A DNA stretch of 64,000 nt, from NCBI RefSeq assembly GCF_024753135.1, contig NZ_JANUGP010000013.1, positions 1 to 64,000 on the forward strand. Reading direction: 5' to 3'. Below the pieces are notes generated by a model that worked only from the letters and a program-made list of their open reading frames with translations, was not told where the DNA came from and ran no database searches. Both the position numbers and the translations under genes were made by a program. Each line of letters opens with the position of its first letter. Position 1 is the stretch's first letter. Of the stretch, positions 33,081 through 41,596 are shown piece after piece. This DNA comes from Streptomyces pyxinicus (lineage in GTDB: Bacteria > Actinomycetota > Actinomycetes > Streptomycetales > Streptomycetaceae).

Positions 33081-34607
33081 ATGACAGCGCCCATGCCGCG
33101 CTACCGCCGCGCCCTCGCCGTCCCCGCCGGGATGGCCCTGGCCACGGCCCTCGCCTTCCTGCCGAACGTCACCGCCTCCGCCGCCGACAGCGCCCCGGCG
33201 GCCGCCACCGCCGACGGCCCCGCGCTCAGCTACGTCGTCAACGTCACGCCGGGGCACGCCGTCTCGGCGCGGGTCGGGAAGGCGATCACCCGGGCGGGCG
33301 GCTCGGTGGTGATCGCGTACGACCGGATCGGCGTGATCGTCGCCCACTCCGCCGACCCCGGCTTCGCGCAGCGGATCCGCGCCGTGCGCGGTGTGCAGTC
33401 GGCCGGCGCCACCCGCAACGCGCCGCTGCCCACGCAGTCCACCACCGACGAGGGCACGCCCAAGGTGCTCGGCGCGGCGGACATCGCCAAGGCGAAGGCC
33501 GAGGCCGCCGCCGGGCAGGACCCGCTGGAGCCGCTCCAGTGGGACCTGCCGGCCATCAAGGCGGACAAGGCCCACGAGAAGACGCTCGGCAGCCGCAAGG
33601 TCACGGTCGCCGTCATCGACACGGGCGTGGACGACACCCACCCGGACATCGCCCCGAACTTCGACCGCTCGGCCTCCGCCAACTGTGTGTCGGGCAAGCC
33701 GGACACCACGGACGGCGCCTGGCGGCCGAGCGCGGCGGAGAGCCCGCACGGCACGCACGTGGCCGGCGAGATCGCGGCCGCGAAGAACGGCGTGGGCGTC
33801 ACCGGTGTGGCGCCGGGTGTGAAGGTGGCCGGCATCAAGGTCGGCAACCCCGACGGCTTCTTCTACACCGAGGCCGTGGTCTGCGGCTTCGTGTGGGCGG
33901 CCGAGCACCACGTGGACGTGACCAACAACAGCTACTACACCGACCCGTGGTACTTCAACTGCGTCACCGACCCCGATCAGCGGGCGCTCGTGGACGCCGT
34001 CACGCGGGCCTCGCGGTACGCGGAGCGCAAGGGCACGGTCAACGTCGCGGCGGCCGGCAACGAGAGCTACGACCTCGCGGCCGACTCGATCACCGACCCC
34101 GTCTCCCCGAACGACGGCACCCCGTCGGACCGGGTGATCAACCCGCGCGAGTGCTTCGACATACCGACCCAGCTGCCGGGTGTCGTGACGGTCTCCGCGA
34201 CCGGCGCGAAGGGCGTGAAGTCCTCCTTCTCCAACTACGGTCTCGGCGTGATCGACATCGCCGCGCCCGGCGGCGACTCGACCGCCTACCAGACGCCCGC
34301 TCCCCCGGCGACCAGCGGTCTCATCCTGGGCCCGCTGCCCGGCGGTACGTGGGGCTACATGGCCGGTACGTCGATGGCGACGCCGCACGTCGCCGGTGTG
34401 GCCGCATTGATCAAGTCAACACATCCGCACGCGTCGGCGGCCCGGGTGAAGGCGCTGCTGTACGCGGAGGCGACGGCGACGCCGTGCACCGACCCGTACG
34501 ACATCAACGGTGACGGCAAGGTCGACGCGGTGTGCGAGGGCACGAAGAACCGCAACGGCTTCTACGGCTGGGGAACCGCGGACGCGCTGGCCGCGGTGAC
34601 GAAGTAG
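33081..34607 (+). CDS. Secreted subtilisin-like S8 serine protease, copy 2
   Basis: A 508-residue paralogue of the preceding gene, same length and domain order. It has a signal peptide (RRALAVPAGMALATALAFLP), a propeptide (LSYVVNVTPGHAVSARV, VIAYDRIGVIVAHS), Asp in VIDTGVDDTHPD, His in HGTHVAGEIAAAKNG, Ser in GTSMATPHVAGVAA, and a DINGDGKVD calcium-type loop at the C-terminus. Divergence is spread along the protein and concentrated in the substrate-groove loops and propeptide, consistent with an old tandem duplication. Substrates are unknown. Confidence 0.93.
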   Translation: MTAPMPRYRRALAVPAGMALATALAFLPNVTASAADSAPAAATADGPALSYVVNVTPGHAVSARVGKAITRAGGSVVIAYDRIGVIVAHSADPGFAQRIRAVRGVQSAGATRNAPLPTQSTTDEGTPKVLGAADIAKAKAEAAAGQDPLEPLQWDLPAIKADKAHEKTLGSRKVTVAVIDTGVDDTHPDIAPNFDRSASANCVSGKPDTTDGAWRPSAAESPHGTHVAGEIAAAKNGVGVTGVAPGVKVAGIKVGNPDGFFYTEAVVCGFVWAAEHHVDVTNNSYYTDPWYFNCVTDPDQRALVDAVTRASRYAERKGTVNVAAAGNESYDLAADSITDPVSPNDGTPSDRVINPRECFDIPTQLPGVVTVSATGAKGVKSSFSNYGLGVIDIAAPGGDSTAYQTPAPPATSGLILGPLPGGTWGYMAGTSMATPHVAGVAALIKSTHPHASAARVKALLYAEATATPCTDPYDINGDGKVDAVCEGTKNRNGFYGWGTADALAAVTK

Positions 34608-34670
34608 GCGCGAGCGGCGGTCTGACCGAACAGCCGCCGGCTTGACCGACAGGGGCGGATCACGCCACAC

Positions 34671-34700
34671 ATTGATTGAGTCAATACTGCATAGTGCAGT
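34671..34700 (+). promoter_or_regulatory. Two adjacent palindromes before the CoA-transferase start
   Basis: ATTGA-N5-TCAAT (34671-34685) and ACTGCA-TAG-TGCAGT (34686-34700) abut one another and end one base before ATG 34702. The second is a perfect 15-bp palindrome. Such placement suits a repressor site over the transcription start or ribosome entry. Confidence 0.55.
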
Positions 34701-34701
34701 C

Positions 34702-36087
34702 ATGACGGATATCGAGTTCGCGTGGTCCGCCCTGGGCGGAGACCCCGCCGGCCTGGAGCACCTCACCACCGTGGAGCGGGCGGGAGCACTGCCGGCGCGC
34801 CTTCCCGTACAGCAGCTCGCGCGGGCGTGCGTCGGCGTGTGCGCGCTGGCAGCGGCCGAGCTGGCGGCCCGCCGGAGCGGGCTCGACGAGCCGCCCGGCG
34901 CCCTCGTGGACGACGCGGCGGTGGCCGCCGCCTTCCACAGTGAACGGCTGCTGCGGATCGACGGACGGGCACCGGTCGCCTTCGCGCCTCTGTCACGGTT
35001 CTGGCGCGCGACCGACGGCTGGGTGCGCACCCACGCCAACTACCCGCACCACCGGGCCCGGCTGCTCGCCGCGCTGGGCCTCGGCGAGGACGCCCCGGCG
35101 GCGGAGGTGGCCGCCCGGTTCGCCGAACTGCCCGCCGTGGCGGCCGAGGAGAGGGTGTACGGCGCCGGCGGCCTCGCGGTGGCCCTGCGCACCCGCGAGG
35201 AGTGGCACGCGCACCCGCAGGCCGCCGAGGTGGCCGCCCGGCCCCTGGTCGAGCACGAGCGCTCGGAGCACTCGGAGCCGGCCCGCGCGCGCGTGCTGCC
35301 GCCTCTGGACCCCGCCGCCGCTTCCCTGCTGCCCGCCGCCGGAGTACGCGTCCTGGACCTGACCCGGGTGCTGGCGGGCCCGGTCGCCACGCGCACCCTC
35401 GCCCTGCTCGGCGCGGACGTGCTGCGGCTGGACGCGCCTTGGCTGCCCGAACTGCCGGACCAGCACGCCGACACGGGGTTCGGGAAGCGCTCGGCGACCC
35501 TCGACCTCACCGTCGCGCCGGACCGGTTCGAGGAGCTGCTCGGTGCGGCGGACGTCGTGGTCACCGGCTACCGGCCGGGCGCCCTGGACCGGTTGGGGCT
35601 CTCCCCCAAGGCCCTGCTCGCGCGCCGGCCGGGCCTGGTGGTGGCGCAGGTCTCGGCATGGGGCGGGTACGGCCCCTGGGGCGGGCGGCGCGGCTTCGAC
35701 AGCCTGGTGCAGGTCGCCACCGGCATCGCGGTGACCGAGGGCGCGGACGGTGAGCCGGGGGCGCTGCCCGCGCAGGCCCTGGACCACGGCACCGGCTATC
35801 TGCTGGCGGCGGCCGTGCTGCGGGCGCTGACCGAGCGGTCGTACGACGGGCGGGGCCGGTGCGTCCGGCTGGCGCTCGCCCGGACCGCCCACTGGCTGAC
35901 CGAGGGCATCCGGCCGGCGCCGGACGCGGGGGCGCCGTACCCGGGCCCGGACGCCCGGGTGGGCGAGGCGGACAGCACCCTCGGCCGGCTCCGGTACGCC
36001 CTGCCGCCCGTGTCCTTCACGGGCGGTCCCGCCGACTGGTCACGGCCTCCGGTGCCGTGGGGCGCGGATCCGGCGCGCTGGTGGTGA
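34702..36087 (+). CDS. CaiB/BaiF (type III) CoA-transferase-like protein with swapped halves
   Basis: A 461-residue protein. The second half (from about residue 225) starts like a CaiB N-terminus: GVRVLDLTRVLAGPVATRTLALLGADVLRLD, then VTGYRPGALDRLGLSP, and a catalytic-type Asp in QALDHGTGYLLAAAVL. The first 215 residues resemble the C-terminal half of the family (ATDGWVRTHANYPHHRARLLAALG, TREEWHAHPQAAEVAARPLVEHE). The order is therefore permuted or a fusion of two partial copies. The CoA donor and acceptor are unknown. ATG 34702 directly follows two palindromes; no ribosome site is visible. Confidence 0.85.
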   Translation: MTDIEFAWSALGGDPAGLEHLTTVERAGALPARLPVQQLARACVGVCALAAAELAARRSGLDEPPGALVDDAAVAAAFHSERLLRIDGRAPVAFAPLSRFWRATDGWVRTHANYPHHRARLLAALGLGEDAPAAEVAARFAELPAVAAEERVYGAGGLAVALRTREEWHAHPQAAEVAARPLVEHERSEHSEPARARVLPPLDPAAASLLPAAGVRVLDLTRVLAGPVATRTLALLGADVLRLDAPWLPELPDQHADTGFGKRSATLDLTVAPDRFEELLGAADVVVTGYRPGALDRLGLSPKALLARRPGLVVAQVSAWGGYGPWGGRRGFDSLVQVATGIAVTEGADGEPGALPAQALDHGTGYLLAAAVLRALTERSYDGRGRCVRLALARTAHWLTEGIRPAPDAGAPYPGPDARVGEADSTLGRLRYALPPVSFTGGPADWSRPPVPWGADPARWW

Positions 36088-36096
36088 GGTCGCCGG

Positions 36097-37146
36097 TCAG
36101 TGGTCGTTGGTGACGAGCACCTTCAGCGCGGTGCGCTCGTCCATCGCCTTGTAGCCGTCCGGGACGCCCTCGACGCCGACGGTCATGTCGAAGACCGGCG
36201 AGGGGTCGATCGTGCCGTCCAGGACGTCGGGCAGCAGGTCGGGGATGTAGGCGCGGACCGGGGCGACGCCGCCGCGCAGGGCGATGTTGCGGTCGAACAT
36301 GACGCTGAGGTCCAGTCCGGTGCCGCTGCCGTGGGGCACGCCGACCAAGCCGATGGCGCCGCCGTCCCGGGTGATGTTGACGGCCGTACGCATGGACTGC
36401 TCGGTGCCGACCGCCTCCACGACGGCGTGCGCGCCCTGGCCGCGGGTGAGTTCACGGACGGCCTCGACGGCCGCCTCGCCGCGCGCCGCGACGACGTCGG
36501 TGGCGCCGAAGCGGCGCGCGATGTCGGTGCGGACCTCGTGCCGGCCGAGCGCGATGATCCGCTCGGCACCGAGCCGCTTGGCGGCGAGCACGGCGCACAG
36601 GCCGACCGCGCCGTCACCGACCACGGCGACCGTGGCACCCGGGCGGGCACCGGCGCCGAGGGCGGCGTGGTGGCCGGTGCCGAGGACGTCGGAGAGGGTC
36701 AGCAGGGCGGACAGCAGGTGGTCGTCGGAGGCGGCCTCCTTGGGCAGCGGGACCAGGGTGCCGTCGGCGAAGGGCACGCGCACGGCCTCGCCCTGGCCGC
36801 CGTCGTAGCCGACCGAGCCCCAGAAGCCGCCGTGCTCGCAGGAGGTGGTCAGGCCGTCGCGGCAGTAGTCGCAGACGCCGTCGGACCACATGAAGGGCGC
36901 GACCACCAGGTCACCTCGGCGGACGGCGCCCACCTCGGAGCCGGTCTCCTCGACGACACCGAGGAACTCGTGTCCGATGCGCTGGCCCGGCTGCCGGGCC
37001 GCCTCACCCCGGTAGGCCCACAGGTCGCTGCCGCAGATACAGGCGCGCAGCACCCGCACCACGGCGTCGGTGGGCAACTGCACCACGGGCTCGGGAACGT
37101 CCTCCACGCGCATGTCGTACGGGGCGTGGATGGTGGTGGCGCGCAT
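36097..37146 (-). CDS. Zinc-dependent alcohol dehydrogenase (MDR family)
   Basis: A 349-residue medium-chain dehydrogenase. The catalytic zinc ligands are in ACICGSDLWAYRG and GQRIGHEFLGVVEETG. The structural zinc lobe reads GVCDYCRDGLTTSCEHGG, with three clear Cys. The Rossmann motif is VAVVGDGAVGLCAVLAAKRLGAERII. Substrate is unknown; it is of the threonine dehydrogenase/IMP-dehydrogenase-unrelated glutathione-independent formaldehyde dehydrogenase-like group by eye. ATG 37146 starts MRATTIHAPYDMRVEDVPEP. It stands alone, convergent with the CoA-transferase gene. Confidence 0.9.
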   Translation of the reverse strand: MRATTIHAPYDMRVEDVPEPVVQLPTDAVVRVLRACICGSDLWAYRGEAARQPGQRIGHEFLGVVEETGSEVGAVRRGDLVVAPFMWSDGVCDYCRDGLTTSCEHGGFWGSVGYDGGQGEAVRVPFADGTLVPLPKEAASDDHLLSALLTLSDVLGTGHHAALGAGARPGATVAVVGDGAVGLCAVLAAKRLGAERIIALGRHEVRTDIARRFGATDVVAARGEAAVEAVRELTRGQGAHAVVEAVGTEQSMRTAVNITRDGGAIGLVGVPHGSGTGLDLSVMFDRNIALRGGVAPVRAYIPDLLPDVLDGTIDPSPVFDMTVGVEGVPDGYKAMDERTALKVLVTNDH

Positions 37147-37534
37147 GGCGAGGGTCCTTCTCGTGCGGGGTGTCGTGCGATGCGCCCGGGGGGTGGTCGA
37201 GCGCACTTCACCGTACGCCGGGGGCTCCGCGGGGCGCACGGCGAGGTACCAGGTGACCGGGATGGTGACGGGGGCGGTGACCTGCGGCGGGTGTCCGACG
37301 GTCGCGCGGGCCGCCGCACGGGACAGGCCCCGGCCACCGGCATCCCGGGCGGCCTCCGGCATCCCCGTCGGTTCGCGCGGTAGCGGCGCACGCCGCCCTG
37401 GCGGGGCGTCACATGTGACGGGGCCACAGGAGCCGGGGCCCGCGCGCACGCGTGTGCGGTGATCGAGCGGCCGGGCGGGCCGGCGGGGGCCTGCGGGACC
37501 GCGCTGTCAGTCGTGGCCCGTATCCTCAGTGACC
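37147..37534. other. 388-base intergenic region
   Basis: Divergent promoters for the dehydrogenase and exonuclease genes must lie here. A perfect 14-bp palindrome, CGTCACATGTGACG, spans 37407-37420. I see no ORF of convincing quality and no RNA gene. Confidence 0.5.
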
Positions 37535-38518
37535 ATGCTCGAAGACCGTGCGACCGCAGTGTCCTCCCCCACCCAGTGGCCGGCCGCTTATCCCCGTGGA
37601 TACGCGGTCGTTGACGTGGAGACCACCGGCCTGGCCCGGGACGACCGGATCATCTCGGCCGCCGTCTACCGGCTGGACGCGCGCGGTGAGGTCGAGGACC
37701 ACTGGTACACGCTGGTCAACCCGGAGCGCGATCCGGGCCCGGTGTGGATACACGGTCTGACGAGCGAGGTGCTGGCGGGGGCGCCGCTGTTCGCGGAGGT
37801 GGCCGAGGAGTTCGCCGCCCGGCTGGCCGACCGCGTGCTCGTCGCGCACAACGCCGTCTTCGACTGGCAGATGATCGCGCGGGAGTACGCGCGCGTGCGC
37901 GGCGCGGCGCCGGTGCGCCAGCGGCTGTGCACCATCGCGCTGTCGAAGGAGCTGGGCCTGCCGCTGCCCAACTTCAAACTGGAGTCGCTGGCCGCGCACT
38001 TCGGGGTGGTGCAGCAGCGGGCGCACCACGCGCTGGACGACGCGCGGGTGCTCGCGGAGGCGTTCCGGCCCAGTCTGCGCGCCGCGGCGGCGGGGGGCGT
38101 ACGGCTGCCGCTGCTGGAGTGCCTGCCGCTGACGGAGTGGTCGGACCGGCCGGTGCCCCGGCAGTCCTCCGGCGGCTACGGCAACTACCGGCCCGGAAGT
38201 TGGCGGCCCAGCCGGAAGCGGCCGGCCTGCCCCCATCCCAACCCGGGCCGGTACGAAGAGGGCAAACGGCTCAAGCAGGGCATGCGGGTGGCGTTCTCCG
38301 GTGACACCTCCACCGAGCGGGAGCTGCTGGAGGACCGGGCGACCGAGGCCGGGCTGCACGTGGCGTCCAGCATCTCCCGGCTGACCAGTCTGCTGGTGAC
38401 GAACGACCCCGACTCCGGGACGTCGAAGACGGTCAAGGCGCGGCAGTTCGGCACGCCGGTCGTGGACGAGGCGGCCTTCGGCCAGCTGCTCGCGGACGTG
38501 GAACCGGCGGAGGGATGA
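37535..38518 (+). CDS. DEDDh 3'-5' exonuclease with C-terminal BRCT domain (DnaQ-like)
   Basis: A 327-residue nuclease. The N-terminal exonuclease domain has ExoI YAVVDVETTGLARDD, ExoII VLVAHNAVFDWQMI and ExoIII AHHALDDARVLAEA (DEDDh pattern). The C-terminal BRCT domain (about 245-325) reads GMRVAFSGDTSTERELLEDRATEAGLHVASSI and LVTNDPDSGTSKTVKARQFGTPVVDEAAF. The combination suggests a repair nuclease recruited by protein contacts, not the replicative epsilon subunit. ATG 37535 is preceded by TATCCT at 37521-37526, a possible -10 of a leaderless mRNA; GTG 37529 is an alternative start. Confidence 0.9.
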   Translation: MLEDRATAVSSPTQWPAAYPRGYAVVDVETTGLARDDRIISAAVYRLDARGEVEDHWYTLVNPERDPGPVWIHGLTSEVLAGAPLFAEVAEEFAARLADRVLVAHNAVFDWQMIAREYARVRGAAPVRQRLCTIALSKELGLPLPNFKLESLAAHFGVVQQRAHHALDDARVLAEAFRPSLRAAAAGGVRLPLLECLPLTEWSDRPVPRQSSGGYGNYRPGSWRPSRKRPACPHPNPGRYEEGKRLKQGMRVAFSGDTSTERELLEDRATEAGLHVASSISRLTSLLVTNDPDSGTSKTVKARQFGTPVVDEAAFGQLLADVEPAEG

Positions 38519-38635
38519 CCGGACGGCCGGGGCATCACAGGGCAACCGGCAGGTAATCGTACGAACGGGTGATTGACGGACGACTCTCCCGGCGGCCGCT
38601 CGCCCGCCCGCCGCGAACGCCCCACCCTGTGGCCC

Positions 38636-38869
38636 ATGGCGACATGCGAAGTCTGCGGCAACGACTACGGGATGACCTTCGAGGTCCACGCGCAGGGCGC
38701 GGTGCACGTGTTCGACTGCTTCTCCTGTGCGATCCACCGGATGGCGCCCCTCTGCGAGCACTGCCGGGTGCAGATCATCGGGCAGGGCGTCGAGGTGGAG
38801 GGCCACTGGTACTGCGGTGCCCACTGCGCCCGCGCGGAGGGCAGGACGGGGGTGGTGGACCGGGTCTGA
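38636..38869 (+). CDS. Small zinc-ribbon/metallothionein-like protein
   Basis: A 77-residue cytoplasmic protein rich in paired Cys: CEVCGNDY, CFSCAIHR, CEHCRVQIIG and CGAHCARA. The first pair and second pair could bind one zinc and the last pairs another, as in LIM/prokaryotic metallothionein-like modules. ATG 38636 (MATCEVCG) is preferred; an upstream TTG at 38573 adds only a basic unstructured tail. Function unknown. Confidence 0.8.
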   Translation: MATCEVCGNDYGMTFEVHAQGAVHVFDCFSCAIHRMAPLCEHCRVQIIGQGVEVEGHWYCGAHCARAEGRTGVVDRV

Positions 38870-38903
38870 CCCGGTACCCGCCCGATCGCGCCCCACGACC
38901 CGG

Positions 38904-39725
38904 ATGTACCGTCGTGGGGTGCACCGCTACCGTTTCCTGCTGTCGCGCCAGTGGGTGATCCTCACCATCGTCACGATCGCGCTGATCCCGACGATGATCA
39001 AGCTGGGTTTCTGGCAGCACCACCGGTACCAGGAGCGGACCGCGCGCAACAACCTGGTCTCCGCCGCACTGCACGCCAAGCCGGTCCCGGTCGAGAAGCT
39101 GGCGTCTCCCGGGCACCAGCTGTCCCGCACCGAGAAGTACCGCACGGTCACCGCGACCGGCACCTTCGACACCGCCCGGCAGGTCGTGGTCCGGCGCCGG
39201 ACCAATGCGGACGGCGAGGTCGGCTTCCACGTCCTCACCCCGCTCGTCCTCACCGACGGCAAGGTGGTCCTGGTCAACCGGGGCTGGATCCCGGCGGACG
39301 GCGTCCAGACCACCTTCCCGAAGGTCCCCGCCCCGCCGGCCGGGCGGACCACCGTCACCGGGCGGCTCATGGCCGACGAGACGACCTCGGCGAGCGGCAT
39401 CAAGAACGTCAAGGGCCTGCCGGACCGGCAGATCATGCTGATCAACAGCACGGAGGAGGCCCGGCGGCTCGACGCGCGGGTGCTCGGCGGCTACATGGAG
39501 CAGACGGCGCCTGCGGCCAAGGGCGGCTCCCCGGAGCAGATCTCCGACCCGGGCAGCGAGGACGCGCCGCTGAACTACGCGTACATGCTCCAGTGGTGGC
39601 TGTTCGCCGCCGCGGTCCCGGTCGGCTGGTGGTTCCTGGTCCGGCGCGAGCTGCGCGACCGCGCGGAGGCGGCGGCGGAGCGGCAGCCCGAGCAGCCCGA
39701 GGAGAGCGAACCGGCCGCCGTGTGA
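38904..39725 (+). CDS. SURF1-family protein, cytochrome oxidase assembly
   Basis: A 273-residue protein with an N-terminal membrane helix (about 17-37, VILTIVTIALIPTMIKLGFWQ) and a C-terminal one (YMLQWWLFAAAVPVGWWFLVRREL), with a long external domain between. Family marks are FWQHHRYQER, RTVTATGTFD, VLVNRGWIP and YAYMLQWW. SURF1 helps insert haem into the aa3 cytochrome oxidase. The start may instead be GTG 38919: TACCGT (38907-38912) sits 6 bases before it, a leaderless geometry. An acidic tail ends the protein. Confidence 0.9.
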   Translation: MYRRGVHRYRFLLSRQWVILTIVTIALIPTMIKLGFWQHHRYQERTARNNLVSAALHAKPVPVEKLASPGHQLSRTEKYRTVTATGTFDTARQVVVRRRTNADGEVGFHVLTPLVLTDGKVVLVNRGWIPADGVQTTFPKVPAPPAGRTTVTGRLMADETTSASGIKNVKGLPDRQIMLINSTEEARRLDARVLGGYMEQTAPAAKGGSPEQISDPGSEDAPLNYAYMLQWWLFAAAVPVGWWFLVRRELRDRAEAAAERQPEQPEESEPAAV

Positions 39726-39806
39726 CCGGGCCGACGGCCGCTTCGCCGTCACTCCCCCGGCGCACCACCTGATTGGCCCTCAGGCCCGCCGGGGAAACCG
39801 CATCCC

Positions 39807-41591
39807 GTGAACGCGCGCATCGAGGACTACGCCGTCATCGGCGACGAGCAGACCGCCGCCCTGGTCGGCACCGACGGCTCGATCGACTGGCTGTGCCTGC
39901 CCCGCTTCGACTCCGGCGCCTGCTTCGCCCGGCTGCTCGGCGACGAGGACCACGGCCACTGGCGGATCGCCCCCCGGGGCGCCGGCACCTGCACCCGCCG
40001 CGGCTACCGGTCCGACACCCTGGTCCTGGACACCGAGTGGGACACCCCCGAGGGCACGGTGCGGGTCACCGACCTGATGCCGCAGCGCGAGCACGCCCCC
40101 GACGTCGTACGCATCGTGGAGGGGGTCAGCGGACGGGTCACCGTGCGCAGCACACTGCGGCTGCGCTTCGACTACGGGTCGGTCATGCCGTGGATGCGCC
40201 GCTCGGACGGGCACCGGGTGGCCGTCGCCGGTCCGGACGCGGTGTGGCTGCGCACCGAGCCGGCCGTGCGGACCTGGGGCGAGGACTTCGGCACCCACTC
40301 CGAGTTCACCGTCGCCGAGGGCGAACGGGTCGCGTTCGTGCTCACCTGGCATCCCTCGCACGAGCCGCGCCCGAAGCTCGTCGACCCCTTCCGCGCCCTG
40401 AGCGGCAGCGTCCGGGACTGGCGGCGCTGGGCGGCCCGCTGCCGCTACCGGGGGCCGTACCGGGACCTGGTCGTCCGCTCGCTGATCACCCTCAAGGCGC
40501 TCACCTTCGCCCCGACCGGCGGGATCGTCGCCGCTGCCACCACCTCGCTGCCCGAGGAGCTGGGCGGGGTGCGCAACTGGGACTACCGCTACTGCTGGCT
40601 GCGCGACTCCACCCTCACCCTGGGCGCGCTGCTGGCCGCCGGCTACCACGCGGAGGCCGAGGCCTGGCGCGACTGGCTGCTGCGCGCGGTCGCGGGCGAT
40701 CCGGCGGACCTCCAGATCATGTACGGCCTGGGCGGTGAGCGCCGGCTGCCGGAGTGGGAGCTGCCCTGGCTGCCCGGCTTCGGCGACTCCGCTCCGGTGC
40801 GGGTCGGCAACGGCGCCGTCGACCAGCTCCAGCTGGACGTGTACGGGGAGGTGATGGACTCGCTGTTCCTGGCCCGCGAGACGGGTCTGAGCACCCGGCC
40901 GCACATGTGGTCGCTCCAGGTCGCGCTGATGAAGTTCCTGGAGTCGGCCTGGCGGCAGCCCGACGAGGGGCTGTGGGAGGTGCGCGGCGGCCGGCGCCAC
41001 TTCGTGCACTCGAAGGTGATGGTGTGGGCGGCGGCCGACCGTGCCGTCCGCACCCTGGAGACGTACCCGGAGCTCCAGGGCGACCTGGACGCCTGGCGGC
41101 GGATGCGGGACGAGGTGCACGAGGAGGTGTGCGCGAAGGGCTTCGACACCAAGCGCAACACCTTCACCCAGTACTACGGCTCGCGCGAGCTGGACGCCGC
41201 CCTGCTGCTGATCCCGCAGGTCGGCTTCCTGCCGGCGGACGACCCGCGCGTGGTCGGCACCATCGACGCGATCCGCGCGGACCTGGACCACGGCGGTTTC
41301 GTGCGCCGCTACGACACGGACGCGGTCGGTGTCGACGGCATGCCCGGCGGCGAGGGCGCCTTCCTGGCCTGCTCGTTCTGGCTCGCGCAGGCCCTGCACC
41401 GCATCGGCCGCGCCGACGAGGCCCGACAGCTGTTCGAGCGGCTGGCGGGCCTGGCCAACGACGTGGGCCTGCTCGCGGAGGAGTACGACCCGGACCTGGG
41501 GTGCCAGTTGGGCAACTACCCGCAGGCGTTCAGCCACATCGCCCTGGTGAACACCGCCCTCACGCTGTTCGGGGGCGAGGAGGCAGGATAG
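39807..41591 (+). CDS. Glycoside hydrolase family 15 protein (glucoamylase/trehalase type)
   Basis: A 594-residue cytoplasmic enzyme. The N-terminal beta domain starts RIEDYAVIGDEQTAALVGTDGSIDWLCLPRFDS. The (alpha/alpha)6 barrel begins with LEELGGVRNWDYRYCWLRDSTLTL, and catalytic acids are probably in LGNYPQAFSHIALVNTA and GFVRRYDTDAVGVDGMPGGEGAF regions. In actinobacteria such proteins hydrolyse trehalose or maltodextrins. GTG 39807 is the only reasonable start. Six bases after its stop begins an SDR gene, so the two may be co-transcribed. Confidence 0.92.
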   Translation: MNARIEDYAVIGDEQTAALVGTDGSIDWLCLPRFDSGACFARLLGDEDHGHWRIAPRGAGTCTRRGYRSDTLVLDTEWDTPEGTVRVTDLMPQREHAPDVVRIVEGVSGRVTVRSTLRLRFDYGSVMPWMRRSDGHRVAVAGPDAVWLRTEPAVRTWGEDFGTHSEFTVAEGERVAFVLTWHPSHEPRPKLVDPFRALSGSVRDWRRWAARCRYRGPYRDLVVRSLITLKALTFAPTGGIVAAATTSLPEELGGVRNWDYRYCWLRDSTLTLGALLAAGYHAEAEAWRDWLLRAVAGDPADLQIMYGLGGERRLPEWELPWLPGFGDSAPVRVGNGAVDQLQLDVYGEVMDSLFLARETGLSTRPHMWSLQVALMKFLESAWRQPDEGLWEVRGGRRHFVHSKVMVWAAADRAVRTLETYPELQGDLDAWRRMRDEVHEEVCAKGFDTKRNTFTQYYGSRELDAALLLIPQVGFLPADDPRVVGTIDAIRADLDHGGFVRRYDTDAVGVDGMPGGEGAFLACSFWLAQALHRIGRADEARQLFERLAGLANDVGLLAEEYDPDLGCQLGNYPQAFSHIALVNTALTLFGGEEAG

Positions 41592-41596
41592 GGGCC

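Noticed and set aside
31425..34607. Protease pair as part of a lantibiotic or RiPP cluster
   Set aside because: No precursor peptide, modification enzyme or dedicated transporter lies nearby; tldD/tldE are 6 kb away and unlinked.
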